A DNA stretch of 64,000 bases from positions 1 through 64,000 of the forward strand of contig CALUST010000031.1 in NCBI GenBank assembly GCA_944323505.1, in the 5' to 3' direction. The position numbers and the translations under genes are program-made. Of this stretch, positions 17,723-29,148 are shown piece by piece (positions within the stretch are counted from its first letter, which is position 1; each line of letters starts with the position of its first letter). The notes under the pieces are model-generated. The model did not search any database, was not told where the DNA came from, and saw only the letters and a program-made list of their open reading frames with translations. Origin of the DNA: an uncultured Bacteroidales bacterium. Its GTDB lineage: Bacteria; Bacteroidota; Bacteroidia; Bacteroidales; UBA932.

Positions 17723-19473
17723 CTATGATGAACGGTAAGTTTATGTCTGCGCTGCTTTGCGGGGCCTTTTCAGTTGCCGTGGCGCCGGTCTGCGCCTCAG
17801 GCCAGTCGATAGACCCTACTGTCGAGGTGACAAGGGACTATGAGGGCAGACTTATGGAGGTCCATAAACCGCTGCAGGTCATGCCTGTCCCGGACAGCCT
17901 CCAGCGTTTTGACCTGGAGTTCGGATATTCGATATATGATTCTCCATATAAGGGGACTTTTGATTTCTCCCCGGTGCTGACGGATATGGCGCCGTCCAAG
18001 TCCGTATATGACGGGAAGAGATTGTTGCTGAGACTTGGCGCGGGATATCCGCTGCAGCCTGTCTTTGATTTCGTGTGGTCACCAGGGTTTAAGGGAAGGT
18101 TCAGGATGAGTGTCTATGCCTCACACAGGTCGTATGTTGGGAGATACCGCAGCATGGGACCTGTCTCATCGGACGGCACAGTCGTATTTGACGATCCGTC
18201 CCTCTCAAAGTATGGCGGCAGCAGGGATGACAGACGTATCTATTCGGGATATGACATGGAGACGCGTGCCGGTGTGGACGGCAGCGTGATGTGGAACGGA
18301 GGCCGCCTTTCATTCGATGTGGGGTATTACGGCATTGCAGCCAGGGATACGCTGCTCGCGAGAAATTATGATGCCGTGGATGCAAGCGTCAGGGTCATGT
18401 CCGACGAAGGCGCTGACAGGGCTTTCGTATATGATGCAGCCCTGACATATCGCTATGGCCGTGACAGGTCACGTCTGCCACAGGGTGAAGAGTCATCGGG
18501 GGAGCAGGTATTCAGGCTTGACGCCTCTTTAGGTCCCGTATTCTCAGAGTATTCCCGTGCCCTGCTGGATATTGACTTCAATTGTGCGGAATACGCGGCG
18601 GCCGGTGGTGAGTTTGCCGGCGACCTGTCCCTCGCTCCGAGATATGTCTATGCCAGGAACCGGTGGAACCTTGATCTCGGGGTGCGGTTCGCGCTCACGA
18701 TGCACAATATCCCTGCAGGAGGGGCTTCGATGTATGGCCTCACCAGAGGGCAGTTTATTTATCCTGACGTAAGAATAGGCTTTGCCGCCGTCAGGGAATA
18801 TATGAATATCTATCTCTCGGCAGGTGGAGGCAACAGGATTGATACATGGTCGGATCTTCTGCGGCACAATCACCGTTTCTCAATGTCCGGTCTGACAGGT
18901 CTGCCTCTCGGGAACACGGAGGAGAGGATATCTGCCCGTCTTGGACTGGAAGGGAATATCGCTTCCCGCTTCACCTATGACCTGAGTGCCGGTTACTCCA
19001 ATTTTGCAAATGCCAGGTTCGACTCTGTCGTGATGACCGCCGCCGGGATTCCTGCGTATGCGCCGGCATACTCGTCTTGCGGGATGTTCCGTGCCGATCT
19101 GGATATGGGGTGGGAGTCCGGGCCTGTCTCGGCGGACGCATCCATGTCGTACATACATACTGATGTCGCCCAGGGGCTTTTCGCTCCGGCATCCTTGTCC
19201 GGATATGTCAATCTGGAATATAATTGGAAGAAACGCGTGTCTGTCGGGGCGGACTGCGGATTCGCGACTGCAAGGCATGGCAGCATCATGCTTGCCGACG
19301 GCACTCTCAACGCGGCTGAGATTCCGGGCTATGCCGACCTCGGAGTCACTTTCGAATACAGGACGGCACGCGGATTCTCGGTATGGCTTCACGGAGGCAA
19401 CCTCATAGGCATGACAGTGCAGGAGGTGCCGCTCTATGCCGGGCCGGGAATCAATTTTACCGCCGGAATTTGC

Positions 19474-19485
<12 letters not shown>
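17719..19485 (+). CDS. Outer-membrane beta-barrel protein coupled to the TPR protein
   Basis: The 588-aa precursor has a signal peptide (MSALLCGAFSVAVAPVCASGQ, after short alternative Met starts) and a mature part rich in alternating aromatic/polar strands, many Gly-Tyr pairs and a final GICLNL, as expected of an outer-membrane barrel. A conserved N-terminal segment, IDPTVEVTRDYEGRLMEVHKP, precedes the barrel. There is no TonB plug domain, and the length is short for a TonB receptor. The start ATG overlaps the TPR stop, so the pair is probably made in a fixed ratio. Possible roles are outer-membrane assembly or substrate passage with the TPR protein as periplasmic partner; this is inference. 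Confidence 0.72.
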
Positions 19486-21520
<2,035 letters not shown>

Positions 21521-21563
21521 CAAAGGCTTCTTCATACGATAAAATGTACTAAAATTTAATATT

Positions 21564-22826
21564 ATGGATATTTTTGACAGAATAGCAAAAGACTCGGGCG
21601 GTCCTCTCGGACAATACAGACAGAAGGCCTTCGGATACTATATGTACCCGAAACTCGAAGGGGAACTCGGTCCTCACATGGTGTTCAACGGCAAGAAGGT
21701 GCTTTGCTGGAGCCTCAACAACTATCTCGGGCTTGCAAATCATCCTGAGGTAAGGAAGACCGATGCCGAGGCGGCTGCAAGATGGGGTCTTGCATATCCT
21801 ATGGGAAGCCGTATGATGTCAGGACACACATCACTTCACGAGAAGTTCGAAAGGGAACTTGCGGATTTCGAGAAGAAGGAGGATGCGTTCCTGTTCAATT
21901 TCGGCTACCAGGGTATCATATCCACAATCGACGCCCTGATGGACCGTCACGATATCATAGTCTATGACTCCGAGGCTCATGCCTGCCTTATCGACGGTGC
22001 GCGTCTGCACATGGGAAAGAGGATGGCATACAGGCACAATGACATAGAGAGTTGCGAGACTACTCTCAAGAGGGCTACCAAACTCTGTGAGGAGACCGGC
22101 GGCGGCATCCTTCTCATTACGGAAGGCGTGTACGGCATGACGGGAGCCCTCGGCATCCTTGACCAGATTGTTGCCTTGAAGAAGAAATACAAGTTCAGGA
22201 TACTTATTGACGATGCGCACGGTTTCGGAGTGATGGGGCCTCACGGCCGCGGTACTTCGGAGCATTTCGGAGTGATGGACGAGGTTGACCTTTATATCGG
22301 TGCGTATGCCAAGTCAATGGCGTCAATCGGCGGTTTCGTCGCAGGTCCGAAGGTCATAATCGACTATCTCAGATACAACCTCAGGTCCCAGATATATGCC
22401 AAGTCTCTTCCTATGGCCTTTGTCGAGGGAGGGCTCAAGAGGCTTGAGATCATCAGGAGCGCGGAGGGCGATGAACTCCGCAAGAAACTCTTCACAGTCA
22501 CCCGAGCCCTGCAGAAAGGCTTCCGCGACATGGGTCTCGACATCGGGCCTGCCGAGGCCTGTGTCACACCTGTTGCAGTCAAGGGAGGAGTGGTCGAGGC
22601 TACCAACATTGCCAAGGATCTCCGCGAGAACTATGGTATCTTCTGTTCTATCGTGGTATATCCGGTCATCCCTAAGGGCATGATCATATTCCGTATCATC
22701 CCTACCGCAGCCCATTCGATGGAGGATGTAGAGTACACTCTCAAGACATTTTCGGAGGTTGTCGCCAAACTCAAGAGGGGCGAGTACGAGGGAGATGAGA
22801 TCCCGGATATGGCAATCCATGACTGA
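21564..22826 (+). CDS. spt: Serine palmitoyltransferase-type alpha-oxoamine synthase
   Basis: The 420-aa PLP enzyme condenses an amino acid with an acyl-CoA. Family landmarks are CWSLNNYLGLANHP, YPMGSRMMSGHTSLH, VYDSEAHACLIDG, DDAHGFGVMG and the Schiff-base Lys250 in GAYAKSMASIGG. The N-terminal MDIFDRIAKDSGGPLGQYRQ and the length match the Bacteroidota serine palmitoyltransferase group, which makes 3-ketosphinganine from serine and a fatty acyl-CoA in the cytoplasm. The alternative, 2-amino-3-ketobutyrate ligase (kbl), is normally near 395 aa and paired with threonine dehydrogenase, absent here. The next gene is a reductase suited to the following step. Confidence 0.85.
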   Translation: MDIFDRIAKDSGGPLGQYRQKAFGYYMYPKLEGELGPHMVFNGKKVLCWSLNNYLGLANHPEVRKTDAEAAARWGLAYPMGSRMMSGHTSLHEKFERELADFEKKEDAFLFNFGYQGIISTIDALMDRHDIIVYDSEAHACLIDGARLHMGKRMAYRHNDIESCETTLKRATKLCEETGGGILLITEGVYGMTGALGILDQIVALKKKYKFRILIDDAHGFGVMGPHGRGTSEHFGVMDEVDLYIGAYAKSMASIGGFVAGPKVIIDYLRYNLRSQIYAKSLPMAFVEGGLKRLEIIRSAEGDELRKKLFTVTRALQKGFRDMGLDIGPAEACVTPVAVKGGVVEATNIAKDLRENYGIFCSIVVYPVIPKGMIIFRIIPTAAHSMEDVEYTLKTFSEVVAKLKRGEYEGDEIPDMAIHD

Positions 22827-22837
22827 TATGCCGGTGT

Positions 22838-22853
22838 CCCGTCATCGGACGGG
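22838..22853. repeat. Inverted repeat CCCGTC/GACGGG
   Basis: A perfect 6-bp stem (CCCGTC at 22838-22843, GACGGG at 22848-22853) with an ATCG loop lies in the 38-base gap between the palmitoyltransferase and the reductase genes. There is no T-run after it, so it is more likely an RNA hairpin tuning expression between the genes than a terminator. Confidence 0.45.
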
Positions 22854-22864
22854 TTCCGTGCCTA

Positions 22865-23704
22865 ATGTATTTTGAGATGAAAGGAAATTACTTTAAGGAT
22901 AAAGTAATGATAATAACAGGAGCCAGCTCAGGAATTGGGTTGGCTTCTGCCAAATTATTCGCGTCTCTCGGAGCGAGACTTGTGCTTGCTGCGAGGTCCA
23001 TTGACAGGCTGGAGTCCCTTGCTAAGGAGATTCGTCAGGAGGACGGCTCTGATGTGCTGTGTGTCAAGACAGATGTGTCTGTGGAGGAGGATTGCAGGAC
23101 ACTCGTGGAGAAGTCCGTGGAGAAGTTCGGGAGGATTGACATCCTGGTCAACAACGCCGGCATCTCCATGAGGGCATTGTTCAAGGACCTTGACCTGTCG
23201 GTGATAAAGTCCCTTATGGATGTCAATTTCTGGGGGACTGTGTATTGTACGAAATACGCCCTGCCTTATCTTCTCGAGTCCAAGGGATCTGTAGTCGGGG
23301 TCATCTCCATTGCAGGTTTTGCAGGTCTTCCTGGAAGGACAGGATATTCTTCATCCAAGTATGCCATCAGGGGCTTCCTCGACACGTTGAGGATAGAGCA
23401 TCTGTATGACGGGCTGCATGTGATGATATTCGCTCCGGGCTTCACTGCCTCCAACGTGAGGAATGCCGCATTGACTGCCGACGGCAGCCATCAGGGAGAG
23501 ACTCCGCGCGATGAAGGGAAGATGATGTCTGCGGAAGAGTGTGTGCGCCATCTTGCCAAAGGTCTGCGCAGACGCAGCAGGGAAGTGGTCCTGACCCCTA
23601 TAGGAAAGCTGACCGTATTGATGCACAACATATTGCCTGCCCTTACCGACAGGCTGGAATTCAGTTATATGGCGAAAGAGCCTGGAAGCCCTTTTCACAA
23701 GTAA
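22865..23704 (+). CDS. Short-chain dehydrogenase/reductase, possible 3-ketosphinganine reductase
   Basis: The 279-aa classical SDR has the nucleotide-binding TGASSGIG (18-25), NNAG in DILVNNAGIS, the catalytic Ser in VISIAGFAG and YxxxK as GYSSSKYA. It lies 38 bases after the serine palmitoyltransferase gene, and the next gene begins immediately after its stop. Position and the preference for a long hydrophobic C-terminal segment (IGKLTVLMHNILPALTDRLEF) suggest it reduces the 3-keto group of sphinganine or of an acylated ketosphinganine. The DHRS7-like/DltE-like SDR group is broad, so the substrate is inferred from context only. A second in-frame Met at 22877 (MKGNYFKDK) is an alternative start. 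Confidence 0.75.
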   Translation: MYFEMKGNYFKDKVMIITGASSGIGLASAKLFASLGARLVLAARSIDRLESLAKEIRQEDGSDVLCVKTDVSVEEDCRTLVEKSVEKFGRIDILVNNAGISMRALFKDLDLSVIKSLMDVNFWGTVYCTKYALPYLLESKGSVVGVISIAGFAGLPGRTGYSSSKYAIRGFLDTLRIEHLYDGLHVMIFAPGFTASNVRNAALTADGSHQGETPRDEGKMMSAEECVRHLAKGLRRRSREVVLTPIGKLTVLMHNILPALTDRLEFSYMAKEPGSPFHK

Positions 23705-25012
23705 ATGATTCCGGAGATGAGCGATCAGACAAGCCATTATGTTCCTGACCTTGCAGGGGGAGTGTATCTTTATGCAGATGAGGCATCATGCGGTATTGTG
23801 CCTAGGCTCGTGGCGACACTCACCATGCACATCAGGCAGGACGTGCTCGAGGATGCTGTAAATGATGTCATGTCCCTTTTCCCGCATCTGCCTGTGAGGC
23901 TTGCGGAAGAGGACGGGAGTTATGTGTTCGTCAGGAACGGCTCCAGGATTTCAGTCTTCAGCGAGTCGGCGGACTGTCCGGCAGTTCTCGGCTCTGAGGC
24001 ATTGGGCGGCTTCCTTTTCAGGGTCTCATTCTGCGGGAAGACGATATTTTTCGACGTGCATTCATCCCTTCTTGACGAGAGAGGTATGTCGGCATTTGCC
24101 AAGTCTGTGATATTCCGTTACATACAGTTGTCTGGCTATCCGATAGCCAATGACGGCAATGTGCGCGTGCTTCCGGACGGGAGTGCCCATGTGTCTGTCG
24201 ATGACCCTCTGGAACTCGTTGAGGATATCCCGGCAGCAAGGCCAGCCTGGTATATGGAGGCAAAGGCATTCTGCTCCCTGTCCTCATGCCGCCAGCCGTC
24301 TTCGCATATCGTCCAGATGAGGGTGCCTGCATCAAGGCTCCGTTCCGGGACCAGGGAATTCTGGAATCTTCCAGAGACATTTGTAGCCCCGGTAGTGTCA
24401 CATGCCCTCTATGAGCAATATGCCGGGAAGATGTCGCCGGGAGAATACATTGTGGCCGCAATATCTGTGAATCTGAGGCAGTATTTCCCTACAGTCTCGT
24501 TGAGGCCGTTCTTTACTACGGTCTCCCTGGCCTATAACCGCAGAATCGGCGAGTATCCTTTCAACACCATCCTGATGTCACAGAAGAAACTGCTTGAGGC
24601 GCAGCTCAAGACTGATGCCCTTGCATATAATGCCCAGAGGAAGATGCGCGACATGGAGAAGGTCTGTGGTGTGAAGGGCATCGGGGACAAGGCTGCTGTG
24701 GCAGAGAAGATGGTGAATGCCAAGGCTTCCTCCTCGACCTATGTCATACGCAATGCAGGTACAGTGGGGATGCCGGAAAGCATGGACAGGTACGTCACCG
24801 AATTCTATCCGGTCTACACTCCCGGACTTCATGACCTTGTCGTATCGTCAGTCGTGTTCAGAAACGACCTTTTTCTTACCTTTGCAGGAAAGGACGCCAT
24901 GATGACGCGCACGGTCTGCAACAGGATTGCCGACCTGATGAATGCCAATGACATATATGCCTACATATCGGATGAGTTTGACTTCTCTCCGGTGTGCTAT
25001 AAACGACCATAA
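23705..25012 (+). CDS. Condensation-fold (alcohol acetyltransferase-like) acyltransferase
   Basis: The 435-aa soluble protein resembles the CoA-dependent acyltransferase/condensation superfamily. It has an N-terminal half around residues 15-130 with VARTLTM-like strands, a near-active-site segment FFDVHSSLLDERG (115-127), and the C-terminal pattern YVIRNAGTVGMPESMDRYV then LHDLVVSSVVFRNDLFLTF typical of this fold. The usual HHxxxDG is altered: His119 is one residue further from the Asp than normal. The start ATG follows the reductase TAA directly. With the palmitoyltransferase and reductase upstream it could N-acylate a sphingoid base, or it could be a non-catalytic relative. Function is unproven. 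Confidence 0.6.
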   Translation: MIPEMSDQTSHYVPDLAGGVYLYADEASCGIVPRLVATLTMHIRQDVLEDAVNDVMSLFPHLPVRLAEEDGSYVFVRNGSRISVFSESADCPAVLGSEALGGFLFRVSFCGKTIFFDVHSSLLDERGMSAFAKSVIFRYIQLSGYPIANDGNVRVLPDGSAHVSVDDPLELVEDIPAARPAWYMEAKAFCSLSSCRQPSSHIVQMRVPASRLRSGTREFWNLPETFVAPVVSHALYEQYAGKMSPGEYIVAAISVNLRQYFPTVSLRPFFTTVSLAYNRRIGEYPFNTILMSQKKLLEAQLKTDALAYNAQRKMRDMEKVCGVKGIGDKAAVAEKMVNAKASSSTYVIRNAGTVGMPESMDRYVTEFYPVYTPGLHDLVVSSVVFRNDLFLTFAGKDAMMTRTVCNRIADLMNANDIYAYISDEFDFSPVCYKRP

Positions 25013-25023
25013 ATCCTACCGTC

Positions 25024-27087
25024 ATGGAAAACAGGAAATTTATCAGAGGGTTCAAGACATATCTGCCGCTTGTCTTGCCGCTTGTCTTGCTGCTTGCGCT
25101 TCTTGTGCTTCTGATGCCGAGGAGCGGGAAATTCAACTATGACTACAAGAAAGGCTCGCCGTGGATGTACGAGACTCTTGTGGCGGAATTTGATTTCCCT
25201 GTACTCAAGACAGGGGATGAGCTCATCAGAGAGAAGGAGCAGGCTGCATCGTCTGTCATCCCTTATTACAAGTATTCCGAGAATATCGCGAGCGAGAGGG
25301 CTGATGCGGTCGACCAGGCTGATTTCGGCACACTGGACTCGCTCAAGCAGGATGTCAAGGACATACTCGACACCATCTACAGCAAGGGTGTCATAGCCGA
25401 GAGACCGGAGTTCCATGACGGGAGGCCTGAGGATGAGCAGGTCATCTATGTGCAGAAGGACAGGCGGGCTGCCCTTGTGCCTCCTACGGAGATATATACC
25501 ATTGCAGATGCAAGGTCGAGGCTGCTCTCCGGGCTGAGGTCTCCGGAAGGACGCTATAACGCCGACTCCCTGTGTATAGCTGCCGGGATATATGATATGC
25601 TTGTCCCGAATCTGATTTTCGACCAGCAGACTACCGACCTTGTCCATGAGGAGTCGGTCAACTATGTCTCCCCGACTTCCGGGGTGGTGTCCGCAGGCCA
25701 GCTGATAGTATCCAAGGGTGAGACTGTCACATCCGAGATAGAGCAGCTGCTGGATTCCTACAAGGCCGAATACGAGAGCAGCATAGGCTACAGCGGGCCG
25801 AGGATATATCTCTGGGCAGGTAACATCCTGCTCGCGATTGTGATAGTCACGATAGTATTCTTCACTGTCTATTATGCCAATACGCGCATTTTCAGCCAGT
25901 TCAACAAATATGCCTACATACTGATGATAGTGGGGCTTGCGGCGGCTGTGACCTTTGCGGTAAGCAAGGCGGACCCGAAACTGCTGTATATAGTGCCGTA
26001 TTCTCTTTTCGCCCTTTATCTCACGGCGTTCTTCAAGAACAAGGTGGTGTATCCGGTATATGTGCTCACCCTGCTCCCGATGCTGATATTCGCCCACAAC
26101 GGCATAGAGCTTTTCGTGATGTATCTCGTGTCCGGAGTGGTGGCCATCTATACATTCTCATATTTCAACAAGGGATGGCAGCAGTTCATCATGGCGATAT
26201 GCGTCTTTGTGTCGACAGTCATCACATATTTCGCATTCAAACTTGTCGACGGGGAGATACGCGGGTTCAACGACTACCAGACCATCCTCTTCCTCTTCCT
26301 CGGCTCCATGATGTCGGTGGCAGGCTATCCTCTCATATATCTTTTCGAGAGGATTTTCATGCTCGTGTCCAATTCAAGGCTCATAGAGCTCTGTGATACC
26401 AACAACAGACTGCTGCGGGAACTCGCCCACAAGGCTCCGGGGACGTTCCAGCACTCTCTGCAGGTGATGAACCTCGCCGATGCCGCAGCCCGTTCGATAG
26501 ATGCCAACGTCTCCCTTGTCAGGGCAGGTGCGTTGTACCACGATATTGGAAAGATGAACAACCCGCAGTGCTTCATAGAGAACGAGACACCGGGTGTCAA
26601 ATATCACGAGGGGCTGAGCCCTGAGGAAAGCGCACGCGACATCACCCGCCATGTCCCTGACGGTATGTCGCTCGCAGACAAGGCAGGGTTACCTGAAGTG
26701 GTGAAGGATTTCATAGTGACCCATCACGGCACGTCATGCACCGGTTATTTCTACAACAAATATCTCAATGCCGGCGGCGATCCGTCCAAGGTCGAGGTGT
26801 TCTTCTACAAAGGCAGGAAGCCGAGTACCAAGGAACAGATCATCCTCATGCTCTGTGATACCCTGGAGGCGGCTTCAAGGACGCTGAAGGACTATTCCTC
26901 CCAGAGCATATCAGACCTCGTGGAGAGGATAGTGAAGTCAAAGATGGAGGACGGGCAGTTCGAGGATGCGGATATCTCCCTGAAGGAGGTGAATACCGTC
27001 AAGACTGTCCTGAAAGAGTATCTGCAGCAGGTATATCATGCGAGGGTGGTCTATCCGAAGCGCAAGAATGTGCCTCACAAATCTTGA
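25024..27087 (+). CDS. 7TM-HD membrane phosphodiesterase (PgpH/YqfF type)
   Basis: The 687-aa protein has a single N-terminal membrane anchor (TYLPLVLPLVLLLALLVLLM), an extracytoplasmic 7TMR-HDED domain to about residue 255, seven membrane helices (about 260-440), and a cytoplasmic HD domain. The HD residues are His477 (FQHSLQVMNLAD), His506-Asp507 (YHDIGKM) and THH near residue 564. Members such as Listeria PgpH hydrolyse cyclic di-AMP. Whether Bacteroidota members act on c-di-AMP or another cyclic nucleotide is not visible. It probably senses an extracytoplasmic ligand. It begins 11 bases after the acyltransferase gene and may belong to the same transcript. Confidence 0.85.
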   Translation: MENRKFIRGFKTYLPLVLPLVLLLALLVLLMPRSGKFNYDYKKGSPWMYETLVAEFDFPVLKTGDELIREKEQAASSVIPYYKYSENIASERADAVDQADFGTLDSLKQDVKDILDTIYSKGVIAERPEFHDGRPEDEQVIYVQKDRRAALVPPTEIYTIADARSRLLSGLRSPEGRYNADSLCIAAGIYDMLVPNLIFDQQTTDLVHEESVNYVSPTSGVVSAGQLIVSKGETVTSEIEQLLDSYKAEYESSIGYSGPRIYLWAGNILLAIVIVTIVFFTVYYANTRIFSQFNKYAYILMIVGLAAAVTFAVSKADPKLLYIVPYSLFALYLTAFFKNKVVYPVYVLTLLPMLIFAHNGIELFVMYLVSGVVAIYTFSYFNKGWQQFIMAICVFVSTVITYFAFKLVDGEIRGFNDYQTILFLFLGSMMSVAGYPLIYLFERIFMLVSNSRLIELCDTNNRLLRELAHKAPGTFQHSLQVMNLADAAARSIDANVSLVRAGALYHDIGKMNNPQCFIENETPGVKYHEGLSPEESARDITRHVPDGMSLADKAGLPEVVKDFIVTHHGTSCTGYFYNKYLNAGGDPSKVEVFFYKGRKPSTKEQIILMLCDTLEAASRTLKDYSSQSISDLVERIVKSKMEDGQFEDADISLKEVNTVKTVLKEYLQQVYHARVVYPKRKNVPHKS

Positions 27088-27113
27088 TTTTTATTCCATA
27101 ATATATAACTTTG
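27084..27113 (+). promoter_or_regulatory. tig-clp operon promoter (TTG-N19-TAACTTTG)
   Basis: TTG at 27084-27086 (overlapping the previous gene's stop) and TAACTTTG at 27106-27113 are 19 nt apart, a full match to the Bacteroidota consensus. The predicted start is near 27120, about 30 nt before the trigger factor ATG. Confidence 0.7.
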
Positions 27114-27151
27114 CAGGTTACAGAAAACGATAAATATTATTTGAAACAGAT

Positions 27152-28468
27152 ATGAATATAGTACAGAACAAAGTCGACGATCTTAATCTCGAACTCACAC
27201 TTGAAATCAACAAGGACGATTATGCAGACCGCAGGAAAAAGAGGCTGAATGCCCAGAAGAGAACAGCGGAAATCAAGGGCTTCAGAAAGGGAATGGTGCC
27301 GATGAGCCTCATAGAGAGGATTTACGGTCAGTCTGCACTTGTGGATGCTGTGAACGATCTTATCGCGGAATCATTGAACAATTTCATAAAGGAGAACAAT
27401 CTCAAGGTGGTCGGCGAGCCGCTTCCGAGCGAGGACCAGCCGAAGACAGAATGGGAGAACGGCAACGACTTCACATTCAAGTTCGATGTCGCAACTACGC
27501 CTGAGGTCAATTTCGGACTCTCCAAGGATGACAGGATACCTTACTATCAGATAGAGGTGTCTGAGGTGGCAAGGAAGGAGATGAAGGATAATCTTCTCAA
27601 GCAGTACGGTTCTCTTGAGGACGGGGAGGCTGCCAAGGCCGAGGATTTCATCATTGTCGATTTTGAGCAGGGAGAGACAAAGGTAGAGGGGACTTATGTC
27701 GCCCTCAGAAGTGTCTCGGATGCAGTGAGACCGTCATTCGTTGGACTCAAGAAGGACGATACGGTCACTGTGAACGTCAACGAGGCATTCACAGATGAGA
27801 CAGACAGGGCTGCGATGCTCAAAGTGAAGAAAGAGGAGCTCGCGGGGCTCGACCCGATGTTCAAGATGACAGTGCGCAATGTGAAGACATTCGTGCCGGC
27901 ACCTATGACACAGGAGACATTTGACAAGATATTCGGAGAAGGCACCGTCACTGACGAGGCCGGATTCGATGTCAAGGTGGAGGAAAGGCTCAAGGCAGAA
28001 TATGCCCAGGAGTCCGAGTTCAGGTTCACCAAGGATGTGAAGGACTATCTTCTGAAGAAGGCTGACATCGCCCTTCCTGAGAAGTTCCTCAAGAGGTGGG
28101 TCTTCGTAGCCAATGAAGGCAAGTTCACCATGGAGGAAATCGAGAAGGATTTCGCCATGTTCCTGGATGACTACCGCTGGCACATGGTGAAGGCATACCT
28201 CATGGACAAGTATTCTGTGAAAGTGGAGCAGTCTGACCTCATGGAGAGCGCAAAAGCGTTTGCCGCATACCAGTTCGCGATGTACGGCATCAACAATGTC
28301 CCTGAGGAGCAGCTGGAGTCCTATGCCAAGACCATCCTTTCACAGGAGAACGAGAGCCGCAGGGTGCTTGAGCAGGTAGAGGACAGGAAGACTGTCGCTG
28401 CAGTACGCGAGGCGGTTACGGTCGCTGAAGAGAAAGTGACTGTGGAGCAGTTCCGTGAATTGAAATAA
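27152..28468 (+). CDS. tig: Trigger factor
   Basis: This ribosome-bound chaperone meets nascent chains at the exit tunnel. The 438-aa protein has the N-terminal ribosome-binding domain with RKKRLNAQKRTAEIKGFRKGMVP (a form of the family GFRxGK loop), a middle FKBP-like domain (EDFIIVDFEQGE...) and a C-terminal helical cradle. In Bacteroidota the PPIase domain is divergent, as here. It begins the tig-clpP-clpX set, separated from clpP by two bases. Confidence 0.93.
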   Translation: MNIVQNKVDDLNLELTLEINKDDYADRRKKRLNAQKRTAEIKGFRKGMVPMSLIERIYGQSALVDAVNDLIAESLNNFIKENNLKVVGEPLPSEDQPKTEWENGNDFTFKFDVATTPEVNFGLSKDDRIPYYQIEVSEVARKEMKDNLLKQYGSLEDGEAAKAEDFIIVDFEQGETKVEGTYVALRSVSDAVRPSFVGLKKDDTVTVNVNEAFTDETDRAAMLKVKKEELAGLDPMFKMTVRNVKTFVPAPMTQETFDKIFGEGTVTDEAGFDVKVEERLKAEYAQESEFRFTKDVKDYLLKKADIALPEKFLKRWVFVANEGKFTMEEIEKDFAMFLDDYRWHMVKAYLMDKYSVKVEQSDLMESAKAFAAYQFAMYGINNVPEEQLESYAKTILSQENESRRVLEQVEDRKTVAAVREAVTVAEEKVTVEQFRELK

Positions 28469-28470
28469 GA

Positions 28471-29148
28471 ATGAAGATGGAAAGGGAGTTTGACAGGTTT
28501 GCCAGGTCTGAATATGGAGTGAGCTCCATGACCATGCACCGTTACCGGTCGGCATACGACGCCTACATCAATCCGACCATCATCGAGGAGAGGAAACTCA
28601 ATGTGGCCTCGATGGACGTGTTCAGCCGTCTGATGATGGACAGGATCATTTTCCTCGGCGTCCCGATTGATGACGATGTGGCGAACATCGTCCAGGCACA
28701 GCTTCTGTTCCTGGCATCATCGGACAATGGCGGTGATGTGACCCTTTATCTGAATACTCCGGGTGGTTCCGTATCTGCAGGTCTCGGGATTTATGACACC
28801 ATGCAGCTTGTAGAGCCGGATGTGTGTACGGTATGTACGGGGATGGCGGCTTCTATGGGAGCCGTCTTGCTTTGTGCCGGGGCGCATGGCAAGAGGTCCG
28901 CGCTGCCGCATTCGAGGGTGATGATACATCAGCCGCTCGGCGGGGCCCAGGGACAGGCTTCGGATATTGAGATTGCGGCGCGGGAGATAGTCAAGGTGAA
29001 GAACGAATTGTATTCCATCATATCCGAGCATACAGGCAAACCGTTGGAAAAGATTGTCGCAGACGGGGACAGGGACTATTGGATGAGTTCCGCTGAGGCT
29101 CTCGAATACGGGATGATTGATGAGATCCTTTCCAAGAGAAAGCAATAA
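28471..29148 (+). CDS. clpP: ClpP serine protease subunit
   Basis: The 225-aa protein is the peptidase barrel partner of ClpX. The catalytic triad is Ser128 (GMAASMG), His153 (MIHQPLGG) and an Asp near 198 ([10 protein letters not shown]). The N-terminal 40 residues extend beyond the mature core, consistent with a cleaved propeptide. Start positions two codons apart (MKMER) are both possible. Its TAA overlaps the clpX ATG by one base (TAATG). Confidence 0.96.
   Translation: MKMEREFDRFARSEYGVSSMTMHRYRSAYDAYINPTIIEERKLNVASMDVFSRLMMDRIIFLGVPIDDDVANIVQAQLLFLASSDNGGDVTLYLNTPGGSVSAGLGIYDTMQLVEPDVCTVCTGMAASMGAVLLCAGAHGKRSALPHSRVMIHQPLGGAQGQASDIEIAAREIVKVKNELYSIISEHTGKPLEKIVADGDRDYWMSSAEALEYGMIDEILSKRKQ

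Noticed and set aside
24997..26097. A 366-residue minus-strand open frame
   Set aside because: It lies wholly antisense to the 7TM-HD gene, has no promoter, and its Tyr/His/Arg-rich composition is a shadow of the real gene's codon use.
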